From assembly GCA_963555705.1 (NCBI GenBank), contig OY743171.1, forward strand, positions 27,832,852 to 27,896,851: DNA of 64,000 nucleotides, given 5' to 3'. The stretch is from Ligustrum vulgare. Taxonomy: Eukaryota > Streptophyta > Magnoliopsida > Lamiales > Oleaceae. A model generated the notes under the pieces. It did not search any database, was not told the DNA's origin, and saw only the letters and a list, made by a program, of their open reading frames with translations. A program made the translations under genes and the position numbers. Positions 1 through 9,890 of this stretch are shown here, piece after piece (position 1 is the stretch's first letter; each line of letters opens with the position of its first letter).

Positions 1-149
1 AAATGATATGTGGGAAGAAGGATGGAGTCAAAATTATGGTCGAAGACGACCAAGGGATGCAATTTGAAATTGAAAACCCGCAAGTATTGTGAATCAATTT
101 TTTTTCAATTAGAAATTGAGACTATTTTTTTTAGTATAATAAACCCTTA
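1..149 (+). repeat. 3' fragment of a satellite unit
   Basis: This is the H2-type end of a unit cut by the window edge. It runs from the AAATGATATGTGGGAAGAAG stretch through the poly-T tract and dyad to the AGTATAATAAACCCTTA boundary. Its CGAAGACGACC and GTATTGTG spellings match the end of a K-type or similar H2. The unit it belongs to cannot be decided. Confidence 0.9.
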
Positions 150-265
150 GGATTGGGAACTCCCTTTTCAGGAATGATTTTGGGACTTCCACTGTTCTCT
201 CCAATACACTTTGAACAATTGAAATAGTTCATTGGTAGAATAAGCTATGATAAAAACACCGAGAG

Positions 266-335
266 AATGCACTACTTAGAAAAAGTACAACTACGTGAAT
301 AATGCACTACTTAATAAAAGTACAACCACGTGAAG
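266..335 (+). repeat. 35-bp imperfect tandem repeat at the short-unit fusion point
   Basis: The two copies (266-300 and 301-335) both begin AATGCACTACTTA and end ACGTGAA plus one base, and differ at about four positions. The first is the H1 version and the second is the H2 version. In a long unit these stretches lie about 330 bp apart. In a short unit they are adjacent, because the join lies after GTGAA of H1 and before TAATGC of H2, sharing only GAA. The feature recurs in all 48 short units. Confidence 0.92.
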
Positions 336-500
336 AAAGACATTATTCAAACCACACAAGAGTTTTCAAAACGTGTCAAATGGGAATTATATAAGAAATG
401 ATATGTGGGAAGAAGGATGGAGTCAAAATTATGGTCGAAGACAGTCCCCAAGGGATGCAATTTGAAATTGAAAACCCGCAAGTATTGTGAATCAATTTTT

Positions 501-519
501 TCTCAATTAGAAATTGAGA
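501..519. other. Dyad near the unit end
   Basis: TCTCAATTAGAAATTGAGA has 8-bp arms around AGA. Most units have TTTCAATTAGAAATTGAGA with a 6-bp core stem. The motif sits between two T runs near the 3' end of every unit, so it recurs every 0.4 or 0.7 kb. Confidence 0.85.
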
Positions 520-945
520 CTATTTTTTTTAGTATAATAAACCCTTAGGATTGGGAACTCCCTTTTCAGGAATAATTTTGGGACTTCCACTGTTCTCTCC
601 AATACACTTGGGACAATTGAAATGGTCCATTGGTAGAATAAGCTATGATAAAAACACCGAAAGAATGCACTACTTAGAAAAAGTACAACTACGTGAATAA
701 TGCACTACTTAATAAAAGTACAACCACGTGAAGAAAGACATTATTCAAACCACACAAGAGTTTTCAAAACGTGTCAAAAGGGCATTATATAAGAAATGAT
801 ATGTGGGAAGAAGGACGGAGTCAAAATTATGGTCTAAGACGACCAAGGGATGCAATTTGAAATTGAAAACCCGCAAGTACTGTGAATCAATTTTTTTTTC
901 AATTAGAAATTGAGACTATTTTTTTTTTAGTATAATAAACCCTTA

Positions 946-1275
946 GGATTTGGAACTCCCTTTTCAGGAATAATTTTGGGACTTCCACTGTTCTCTCCAA
1001 TACACTTTGGACAATTGAAATGGTTCATTGGTAGAACAAGCAATGATAAAAACACCGAGAGAATGCACTACTTAGAAAAAGTACAACTACGTGAAGAAAG
1101 ACATTATTCGTACCAGACAAGACTGCAAGAACATGTTAAAAATGGCATTTTTAGAAATGATAAGTGGGAAGAAGGTTGGAGGAAAAATTATGGTCGACGA
1201 AGACCTGGGGATGCAATTTTGAGTCAGATTTTTTAAGTTAGAGATTAAGACTCTTTTTTTGAGTAGAAACCCTTT
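946..1275 (+). repeat. Reference half-monomer H1 of the 695-bp long unit
   Basis: H1 is 330 bp and runs from GGATTTGGAACTCCC to GTAGAAACCCTTT. It shares most of its layout with the following H2: the same opening GGATTTGGAA, ACAATTGAAAT, TTGGTAGAA, TGCACTACTTA, GTGAAGAAAGACATTATTC, GTGGGAAGAAGG, AAAATTATGGTCGA and a closing GAAATTGAGAC-like stretch with a T run. H1 carries a SalI-type GTCGAC that H2 lacks. A frame open through most of H1 starts at TTG rather than ATG and shows no coding constraint. H1 and H2 look like an ancient duplication of one monomer of about 350 bp. Confidence 0.93.
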
Positions 1276-1640
1276 GGATTTGGAATTCTGTTTTCAAGAA
1301 CAGTTTTGGGGCTTTCAGTGTTCCTTTCAATGCAATTTAGACAATTGAAATCGTTCGTTGGTAGAATAAGCTATGATTAAGACACCAAGAGAATAATGCA
1401 CTACTTAATAAAAGTACAACCACGTGAAGAAAGACATTATTCAAACCACACAAGAGTTTTAAAAATGTGTCAAATGGGAATTATATAAGAAATGATATGT
1501 GGGAAGAAGGATGGAGTCAAAATTATGGTCGAAGACGACCAAGGGATGCAATTTGAAATTGAAAACCCGCAAGTATTGTGAATCAATTTTTTTTCAATTA
1601 GAAATTGAGACTATTTTTTTTTTAGTATAATAAACCCTTA
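1276..1640 (+). repeat. Reference half-monomer H2 of the 695-bp long unit
   Basis: H2 is 365 bp and runs from GGATTTGGAATTCTG to AATAAACCCTTA. Compared with H1 it has about 30 extra bases near the end (around GAAAACCCGCAAGTATTGTG) and stop codons in every stretch where H1 is open. It carries the only EcoRI-type GAATTC of the dimer and usually a CACGTG. Short units lack the first part of H2, so GAATTC marks long units only. Confidence 0.93.
1353..1369 (+). other. Half match to a CENP-B box in H2
   Basis: H2 has GTTCGTTGGTAGAATAA. Its first half matches the TTCGTTGG part of the mammalian CENP-B box; the required CGGG half is absent. H1 has TTCATTGG at the same place. Short units keep the H1 version, so the TTCG core appears only in long units. 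V units have TTCGGTAG instead. This is a weak resemblance, and a bound protein is not implied. Confidence 0.25.
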
Positions 1641-2731
1641 GGATTTGGAACTCCCTTTTCAGGAATAATTTTGGGACCTCCACTGTTCTCTCCAATACAC
1701 TTTGGACAATTGAAATGGTTCATTGGTAGAACAAGCAATGATAAAAACACCGAGAGAATGCACTACTTAGAAAAAGTACAACTACGTGAAGAAAGACATT
1801 ATTCGTACCAGACAAGACTGCAAGAACATGTTAAAAATGGCATTTTTAGAAATGATATGTGGGAAGAAGGTTGGAGGAAAAATTATGGTCGACGAAGACC
1901 TGGGGATGCAATTTTGAGTCAGATTTTTTAAGTTAGAGATTAAGACTCTTTTTTTGAGTAGAAACCCTTTGAATTTGGAATTCTGTTTTCAAGAACAGTT
2001 TTGGGGCTTTCAGTGTTCCTTTCAATGCAATTTAGACAATTGAAATCGTTCGTTGGTAGAATAAGCTATGATTAAGACACCAAGAGAATAATGCACTACT
2101 TAATAAAAGTACAACCACGTGAAGAAAGACATTATTCAAACCACACAAGAGTTTTAAAAATGTGTCAAATGGGAATTATATAAGAAATGATATGTGGGAA
2201 GAAGGATGGAGTCAAAATTATGGTCGAAGACGACCAAGGGATGCAATTTGAAATTGAAAACCCGCAAGTATTGTGAATCAATTTTTTTTCAATTAGAAAT
2301 TGAGACTATTTTTTTTAGTATAATAAACCCTTAGGATTGGGAACTCCCTTTTCAGGAATGATTTTGGGACTTCCACTGTTCTCTCCAATACACTTGGGAC
2401 AATTGAAATGGTCCATTGGTAGAATAAGCTATGATAAAAACACCGAAAGAATGCACTACTTAGAAAAAGTACAACTACGTGAATAATGCACTACTTAATA
2501 AAAGTACAACCACGTGAAGAAAGACATTATTCAAACCACACAAGAGTTTTCAAAACGTGTCAAAAGGGCATTATATAAGAAATGATATGTGGGAAGAAGG
2601 ACGGAGTCAAAATTATGGTCTAAGACAGTCACCAAGGGATGCAATTTGAAATTGAAAACCCGCAAGTATTGTGAATAAATTTTTTTTCAATTAGAAATTG
2701 AGACTATTTTTTTTAGTATAATAAACCCTTA

Positions 2732-3429
2732 GGATTGGGAACTCCCTTTTCAGGAATAATTTTGGGACTTCCACTGTTCTCTCCAATACACTTGGGACAA
2801 TTGAAATGGTCCACTGGTAGAATAAGCTATGATAAAAACACCGAGAGAATGCACTACTTAGAAAAACTACAACTACGTGAAGAAAGACATTATTCATACC
2901 AGACAAGACTGCAAGAATATGTTAAAAATGGCATTATAAAAGTAATGATATGTGGGAAGAAGGTTGGAGGAAAAATTATGGTCGACGAAGACCTGGGGAC
3001 TCAATTTTTGAGTCAGATTTTTTAAGTTAGAGATTGAGACTCTTTTTTTGAGTAGAAACCCTTTGGATTTGGAATTCTGTTTTCAAGAATAGTTTTGGGG
3101 CTTTCAGTGTTCCTTTCAATGCAATTTAGACAATTGAAATCGTTCGTTGGTAGAATAAGCTATGATTAAGACACCAAGAGAATAATGCACTACTTAATAA
3201 AAGTACAACGACGTGAAGAAAGACATTATTCAAACCACACAAGAGTTTTCAAAACGTGTCAAATGGGAATTATATAAGAAATGATATGTGGGAAGAAGGA
3301 TGGAGTCAAAATTATGGTCGAAGATGACCAAGGGACGCAATTTGAAATTGAAAACCCCCAAGTGTTGTGAATCAATTTTTTTTTTCAATTAGAAATTGAG
3401 ACTATTTTTTTTAGTATAATAAACCCTTA
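2732..3429 (+). repeat. Reference long unit T of the 698-bp family
   Basis: H1 is 2732-3064 (333 bp) and H2 is 3065-3429 (365 bp). It differs from K and M by CTTGGGACAATTG, GGTCCACTGG, GCATTATAAAAGTAATG and GGACTCAATTTTTGAG. The last change creates a perfect 17-bp dyad at 2998-3014. Close copies start at 24196, 30357, 37746 and 40829. The copies at 24196, 30357 and 37746 follow a short unit of 395 bp. Confidence 0.92.
2998..3014. other. 17-bp perfect dyad of the 698-bp long units
   Basis: GACTCAATTTTTGAGTC has 7-bp arms around a TTT centre. The 695-bp units read GATGCAATTTTGAGTC at the same place, which breaks the left arm. The dyad is therefore specific to T, V, b and c units and becomes frequent in the right half of the window. 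Confidence 0.85.
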
Positions 3430-5916
3430 GGATTGGGAACTCCCTTTTCAGGAATGATTTTGGGACTTCCACTGTTCTCTCCAATACACTTTGAACAATT
3501 GAAATAGTTCATTGGTAGAATAAGCTATGATAAAAACACCGAGAGAATGCACTACTTAGAAAAAGTACAACTACGTGAATAATGCACTACTTAATAAAAG
3601 TACAACCACGTGAAGAAAGACATTATTCAAACCACACAAGAGTTTTCAAAACGTGTCAAATGGGAATTATATAAGAAATGATATGTGGGAAGAAGGATGG
3701 AGTCAAAATTATGGTCGAAGACAGTCCCCAAGGGATGCAATTTGAAATTGAAAACCCGCAAGTATTGTGAATCAATTTTTTCTCAATTAGAAATTGAGAC
3801 TATTTTTTTTAGTATAATAAACCCTTAGGATTGGGAACTCCCTTTTCAGGAATAATTTTGGGACTTCCACTGTTCTCTCCAATACACTTGGGACAATTGA
3901 AATGGTCCATTGGTAGAATAAGCTATGATAAAAACACCGAAAGAATGCACTACTTAGAAAAAGTACAACTACGTGAAGAAAGACATTATTCACACCAGAA
4001 AAGACTGCAAGAACATGTTAAAAATGGCATTATAAAAGAATTGATATGCGGGAAGAAGGTTGGAGGAAAAATTATGGTCGACGAAGACCTGGGGACTCAA
4101 TTTTTGAGTCAGATTTTTTAAGTTAGAGATTGAGACTCTTTTTTTGAGTAGAAACCCTTTGGATTTGGAATTCTGTTTTCAAGAATAGTTTTGGGGCTTT
4201 CAGTGTTCCTTTCAATGCAATTTAGACAATTGAAATCGTTCGGTAGTAGAATAATCTATGATTAAGACACCAAGAGAATAATGCACTACTTAATAAAAGT
4301 GCAACCACGTGAAGAAAGACATTATTCAAACCACACAAGAGTTTTCAAAACGTGTCAAAAGGGCATTATATAAGAAATGATATGTGGGAAGAAGGACGGA
4401 GTCAAAATTATGGTCTAAGACGACCAAGGGATGCAATTTGAAATTGAAAACCCGCAAGTACTGTGAATCAATTTTTTTTTCAATTAGAAATTGAGACTAT
4501 TTTTTTTTTAGTATAATAAACCCTTAGGATTTGGAACTCTCTTTTCAGGAATAATTTTGGGACATCCACTGTTCTCTCCAATACACTTTGGACAATTGAA
4601 ATGGTTCATTGGTAGAACAAGCAATGATAAAAACACCGAGAGAATGCACTACTTAGAAAAAGTACAACTACGTGAAGAAAGACATTATTCGTACCAGACA
4701 AGACTGCAAGAACATGTTAAAAATGGCATTTTTAGAAATGATAAGTGGGAAGAAGGTTGGAGGAAAAATTATGGTCGACGAAGACCTGGGGATGCAATTT
4801 TGAGTCAGATTTTTTAAGTTAGAGATTAAGACTCTTTTTTTGAGTAGAAACCCTTTGGATTTGGAATTCTGTTTTCAAGAACAGTTTTGGGGCTTTCAGT
4901 GTTCCTTTCAATGCAATTTAGACAATTGAAATCGTTCGTTGGTAGAATAAGCTATGATTAAGACACCAAGAGAATAATGCACTACTTAATAAAAGTACAA
5001 CGACGTGAAGAAAGACATTATTCAAACCACACAAGAGTTTTAAAAATGTGTCAAATGGGAATTATATAAGAAATGATATGTGGGAAGAAGGATGGAGTCG
5101 AAATTATGGTCGAAGACGACCAAGGGATGCAATTTGAAATTCAAAACCCGCAAGTATTGTGAATCAATTTTTTTTCAATTAGAAATTGAGACTATTTTTT
5201 TTTTAGTATAATAAACCCTTAGGATTTGGAACTCCCTTTTCAGGAATAATTTTGGGACCTCCACTGTTCTCTCCAATACACTTTGGACAATTGAAATGGT
5301 TCATTGGTAGAACAAGCAATGATAAAAACACTGAGAGAATGCACTACTTAGAAAAAGTACAACTACGTGAAGAAAGACATTATTCGTACCAGACAAGACT
5401 GCAAGAACATGTTAAAAATGGCATTTTTAGAAATGATATGTGGGAAGAAGGTTGGAGGAAAAATTATGGTCGACGAAGACCTGGGGATGCAATTTTGAGT
5501 CAGATTTTTTAAGTTAGAGATTAAGACTCTTTTTTTGAGTAGAAACCCTTTGAATTTGGAATTCTGTTTTCAAGAACAGTTTTGGGGCTTTCAGTGTTCC
5601 TTTCAATGCAATTTAGACAATTGAAATCGTTCGTTGGTAGAATAAGCTATGATTAAGACACCAAGAGAATAATGCACTACTTAATAAAAGTACAACGACG
5701 TGAAGAAAGACATTATTCAAACCACACAAGAGTTTTCAAAACGTGTCAAATGGGAATTATATAAGAAATGATATGTGGGAAGAAGGATGGAGTCAAAATT
5801 ATGGTCGAAGATGACCAAGGGACGCAATTTGAAATTGAAAACCCCCAAGTGTTGTGAATCAATTTTTTTTTTCAATTAGAAATTGAGACTATTTTTTTTA
5901 GTATAATAAACCCTTA
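3430..5916 (+). repeat. HOR copy with long second position: S1-V-K-M
   Basis: Unit starts are S1 3430, V 3828, K 4527 and M 5222, in total 2487 bp. This is about 301 bp longer than the standard HOR because the second position holds the 699-bp V instead of the 398-bp S2. The K unit has a private GGGACATCC. This copy probably shows the state before S2 replaced V. Confidence 0.9.
3828..4526 (+). repeat. Reference long unit V of the 699-bp family
   Basis: H1 is 3828-4160 and H2 is 4161-4526. Its H1 has GGTCCATTGG, CGAAAGAATGC and AGAATTGATATGCGGG. Its H2 has TTCGGTAGTAGAATAATC, GTGCAACCACG, AAAAGGGCATT, GGACGGAGTC, GGTCTAAGACG and GTACTGTG. Both ends match short unit S2 (such as 548-945), except that S2 lacks the middle of about 300 bp and has GTACAACC beside the junction. 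V and S2 are therefore long and short versions of the same HOR position. Related copies start at 31453, 32844, 33540 and 38842. Confidence 0.9.
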
Positions 5917-7705
5917 GGATTGGGAACTCCCTTTTCAGGAATGATTTTGGGACTTCCACTGTTCTCTCCAATACACTTTGAACAATTGAAATAGTTCATT
6001 GGTAGAATAAGCTATGATAAAAACACCGAGAGAATGCACTACTTAGAAAAAGTACAACTACGTGAATAATGCACTACTTAATAAAAGTACAACCACGTGA
6101 AGAAAGACATTATTCAAACCACACAAGAGTTTTCAAAACGTGTCAAATGGGAATTATATAAGAAATGATATGTGGGAAGAAGGATGGAGTCAAAATTATG
6201 GTCGAAGACAGTCCCCAAGGGATGCAATTTGAAATTGAAAACCCGCAAGTATTGTGAATCAATTTTTTCTCAATTAGAAATTGAGACTATTTTTTTTAGT
6301 ATAATAAACCCTTAGGATTGGGAACTCCCTTTTCAGGAATAATTTTGGGACCTCCACTGTTCTCTCCAATACACTTTGGACAATTGAAATGGTTCATTGG
6401 TAGAACAAGCAATGATAAAAACACCGAGAGAATGCACTACTTAGAAAAAGTACAACTACGTGAAGAAAGACATTATTCGTACCAGACAAGACTGCAAGAA
6501 CATGTTAAAAATGGCATTTTTAGAAATGATAAGTGGGAAGAAGGTTGGAGGAAAAATTATGGTCGACGAAGACCTGGGGATGCAATTTTGAGTCAGATTT
6601 TTTAAGTTAGAGATTAAGACTCTTTTTTTGAGTAGAAACCCTTTGGATTTGGAATTCTGTTTTCAAGAACAGTTTTGGGGCTTTCAGTGTTCCTTTCAAT
6701 GCAATTTAGACAATTGAAATCGTTCGTTGGTAGAATAAGCTATGATTAAGACACCAAGAGAATAATGCACTACTTAATAAAAGTACAACGACGTGAAGAA
6801 AGACATTATTCAAACCACACAAGAGTTTTAAAAATGTGTCAAATGGGAATTATATAAGAAATGATATGTGGGAAGAAGGATGGAGTCAAAATTATGGTCG
6901 AAGACGACCAAGGGATGCAATTTGAAATTCAAAACCCGCAAGTATTGTGAATCAATTTTTTTTCAATTAGAAATTGAGAGTATTTTTTTTTTAGTATAAT
7001 AAACCCTTAGGATTTGGAACTCCCTTTTCAGGAATAATTTTGGGACCTCCACTGTTCTCTCCAATACACTTTGGACAATTGAAATGGTTCATTGGTAGAA
7101 CAAGCAATGATAAAAACACTGAGAGAATGCACTACTTAGAAAAAGTACAACTACGTGAAGAAAGACATTATTCGTACCAGACAAGACTGCAAGAACATGT
7201 TAAAAATGGCATTTTTAGAAATGATATGTGGGAAGAAGGTTGGAGGAAAAATTATGGTCGACGAAGACCTGGGGATGCAATTTTGAGTCAGATTTTTTAA
7301 GTTAGAGATTAAGACTCTTTTTTTGAGTAGAAACCCTTTGAATTTGGAATTCTGTTTTCAAGAACAGTTTTGGGGCTTTCAGTGTTCCTTTCAATGCAAT
7401 TTAGACAATTGAAATCGTTCGTTGGTAGAATAAGCTATGATTAAGACACCAAGAGAATAATGCACTACTTAATAAAAGTACAACCACGTGAAGAAAGACA
7501 TTATTCAAACCACACAAGAGTTTTCAAAACGTGTCAAATGGGAATTATATAAGAAATGATATGTGGGAAGAAGGATGGAGTCAAAATTATGGTCGAAGAT
7601 GACCAAGGGACGCAATTTGAAATTGAAAACCCCCAAGTGTTGTGAATCAATTTTTTTTTTTCAATTAGAAATTGAGACTATTTTTTTTAGTATAATAAAC
7701 CCTTA
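5917..7705 (+). repeat. Contracted HOR copy: S1-K*-M
   Basis: Unit starts are S1 5917, chimeric K* 6315 and M 7010, in total 1789 bp. The second position is missing. K* opens with GGATTGGGAACTCCC of the second position, switches to M-type GGGACCTCC between about 6321 and 6351, and later has K-type GATAAGTGGG. Confidence 0.88.
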
Positions 7706-9890
7706 GGATTGGGAACTCCCTTTTCAGGAATGATTTTGGGACTTCCACTGTTCTCTCCAATACACTTTGAACAATTGAAATAGTTCATTGGTAGAATAAG
7801 CTATGATAAAAACACCGAGAGAATGCACTACTTAGAAAAAGTACAACTACGTGAATAATGCACTACTTAATAAAAGTACAACCACGTGAAGAAAGACATT
7901 ATTCAAACCACACAAGAGTTTTCAAAACGTGTCAAATGGGAATTATATAAGAAATGATATGTGGGAAGAAGGATGGAGTCAAAATTATGGTCGAAGACAG
8001 TCCCCAAGGGATGCAATTTGAAATTGAAAACCCGCAAGTATTGTGAATCAATTTTTTCTCAATTAGAAATTGAGACTATTTTTTTTAGTATAATAAACCC
8101 TTAGGATTGGGAACTCCCTTTTCAGGAATAATTTTGGGACTTCCACTGTTCTCTCCAATACACTTGGGACAATTGAAATGGTCCATTGGTAGAATAAGCT
8201 ATGATAAAAACACCGAAAGAATGCACTACTTAGAAAAAGTACAACTACGTGAATAATGCACTACTTAATAAAAGTACAACCACGTGAAGAAAGACATTAT
8301 TCAAACCACACAAGAGTTTTCAAAACGTGTCAAAAGGGCATTATATAAGAAATGATATGTGGGAAGAAGGACGGAGTCAAAATTATGGTCTAAGACGACC
8401 AAGGGATGCAATTTGAAATTGAAAACCCGCAAGTACTGTGAATCAATTTTTTTTTCAATTAGAAATTGAGACTATTTTTTTTTTAGTATAATAAACCCTT
8501 AGGATTTGGAACTCTCTTTTCAGGAATAATTTTGGGACTTCCACTGTTCTCTCCAATACACTTTGGACAATTGAAATGGTTCATTGGTAGAACAAGCAAT
8601 GATAAAAACACCGAGAGAATGCACTACTTAGAAAAAGTACAACTACGTGAAGAAAGACATTATTCGTACCAGACAAGACTGCAAGAACATGTTAAAAATG
8701 GCATTTTTAGAAATGATAAGTGGGAAGAAGGTTGGAGGAAAAATTATGGTCGACGAAGACCTGGGGATGCAATTTTGAGTCAGATTTTTTAAGTTAGAGA
8801 TTAAGACTCTTTTTTTGAGTAGAAACCCTTTGGATTTGGAATTCTGTTTTCAAGAACAGTTTTGGGGCTTTCAGTGTTCCTTTCAATGCAATTTAGACAA
8901 TTGAAATCATTCGTTGGTAGAATAAGCTATGATTAAGACACCAAGAGAATAATGCACTACTTAATAAAAGTACAACCACGTGAAGAAAGACATTATTCAA
9001 ACCACACAAGAGTTTTAAAAATGTGTCAAATGGGAATTATATAAGAAATGATATGTGGGAAGAAGGATGGAGTCAAAATTATGGTCGAAGACGACCAAGG
9101 GATGCAATTTGAAATTGAAAACCCGCAAGTATTGTGAATCAATTTTTTTTCAATTAGAAATTGAGAGTATTTTTTTTTTAGTATAATAAACCCTTAGGAT
9201 TTGGAACTCCCTTTTCAGGAATAATTTTGGGACCTCCACTGTTCTCTCCAATACACTTTGGACAATTGAAATGGTTCATTGGTAGAACAAGCAATGATAA
9301 AAACACCGAGAGAATGCACTACTTAGAAAAAGTACAACTACGTGAAGAAAGACATTATTCGTACCAGACAAGACTGCAAGAACATGTTAAAAATGGCATT
9401 TTTAGAAATGATATGTGGGAAGAAGGTTGGAGGAAAAATTATGGTCGAAGAAGACCTGGGGATGCAATTTTGAGTCAGATTTTTTAAGTTAGAGATTAAG
9501 ACTCTTTTTTTGAGTAGAAACCCTTTGAATTTGGAATTCTGTTTTCAAGAACAGTTTTGGGGCTTTCAGTGTTCCTTTCAATGCAATTTAGACAATTGAA
9601 ATCGTTCGTTGGTAGAATAAGCTATGATTAAGACACCAAGAGAATAATGCACTACTTAATAAAAGTACAACCACGTGAAGAAAGACATTATTCAAACCAC
9701 ACAAGAGTTTTCAAAACGTGTCAAATGGGAATTATATAAGAAATGATATGTGGGAAGAAGGATGGAGTCAAAATTATGGTCGAAGATGACCAAGGGACGC
9801 AATTTGAAATTGAAAACCCCCAAGTGTTGTGAATCAATTTTTTTTTCAATTAGAAATTGAGACTATTTTTTTTAGTATAATAAACCCTTA
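7706..9890 (+). repeat. Standard domain 1 HOR copy S1-S2-K-M
   Basis: Unit starts are S1 7706, S2 8104, K 8502 and M 9197, in total 2185 bp. The M unit has GGTCGAAGAAGACC in place of GGTCGACGAAGACC, which removes the SalI-type site in this copy only. Confidence 0.93.

Larger units (their letters stand above)
150..547 (+). repeat. Reference short unit S1 (398 bp), an H1::H2 fusion
   Basis: The first part (150 to about 299) is H1 up to CTACGTGAA. The rest is H2 from TAATGCACTAC to the end. The corresponding long unit has about 297 bp more, made of the H1 tail and the H2 head. The junction leaves a 35-bp imperfect direct repeat at 266-300 and 301-335. S1 is marked by TTTGAACAATTGAAATAG, CAGTCCCCAAGG and TTTTTTCTCAATT. 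Every short unit in the window has this same junction, so the fusion probably happened once and was then copied. Confidence 0.93.
150..2333 (+). repeat. Domain 1 HOR copy: S1-S2-K-M
   Basis: Unit starts are S1 150, S2 548, K 946 and M-like 1641, in total 2184 bp. The last unit has M-type H1 (GGGACCTCC, GATATGTGGG) but a K-like H2 end (GACGACCAAGGGATGC) instead of the GATGACCAAGGGACGC end of typical M units. This fits its being followed by a mosaic short unit rather than S1. Confidence 0.9.
2334..3429 (+). repeat. Inserted pair: mosaic short unit plus T
   Basis: The short unit 2334-2731 is a mosaic. It starts like S1 (GGAATGATTTTGGG), continues like S2 (CTTGGGAC, AAAAGGGC, ACGGAGTC) and ends like S4 (CAGTCACC, GTGAATAAATT). 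T follows at 2732. The S4-like end directly before T recurs at 24196, 30357 and 37746, so this is a shortened copy of that block. Confidence 0.87.

Noticed and set aside
131..149. TATAATA stretch before each unit start as a promoter, with the T runs as terminators
   Set aside because: It is a single A/T-rich motif in every unit with no gene behind it and no other promoter element. I see no evidence of transcription.
541..552. AAACCCTTAGG at unit boundaries as telomeric repeat (TTTAGGG or TTAGG type)
   Set aside because: It occurs once per unit and is never tandem, so it is not a telomere. The resemblance is a few bases long.
1421..1427. CACGTG (E-box/G-box) in H2 and TGAGTCA (AP-1/GCN4-like) in H1 as regulatory sites
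   Set aside because: Short motifs in a satellite are copied with it. CACGTG changes to GACGTG in many units, including c units and several domain 1 units, without any pattern suggesting constraint.
946..1640. Nucleosome-phasing unit (330 and 365 bp as about two nucleosomes each)
   Set aside because: The lengths are compatible with it, but the 397-398-bp short units do not fit the same spacing, and sequence alone cannot decide.
2691..2906. Minus-strand open frames of 68-71 codons, with a hydrophobic stretch, opposite H1
   Set aside because: Starts are TTG or GTG depending on the unit, and the frame is the complement of the same satellite bases. It shows no conservation beyond that of the repeat itself. 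The hydrophobic look comes from A/T-rich composition.
2735..3025. Recurring plus-strand open frames of 81-96 codons in H1 (also 976-1236 and one in nearly every long unit)
   Set aside because: They open on TTG, not ATG. The first in-frame ATG would be residue 39, and c units have ATT (Ile) there. The 695- and 698-bp families differ by many amino-acid changes and a different C-terminal half, short units break the frame with stops, and single units carry frameshifts. The frame persists because the DNA is homogenised. I recognise no protein family in it.
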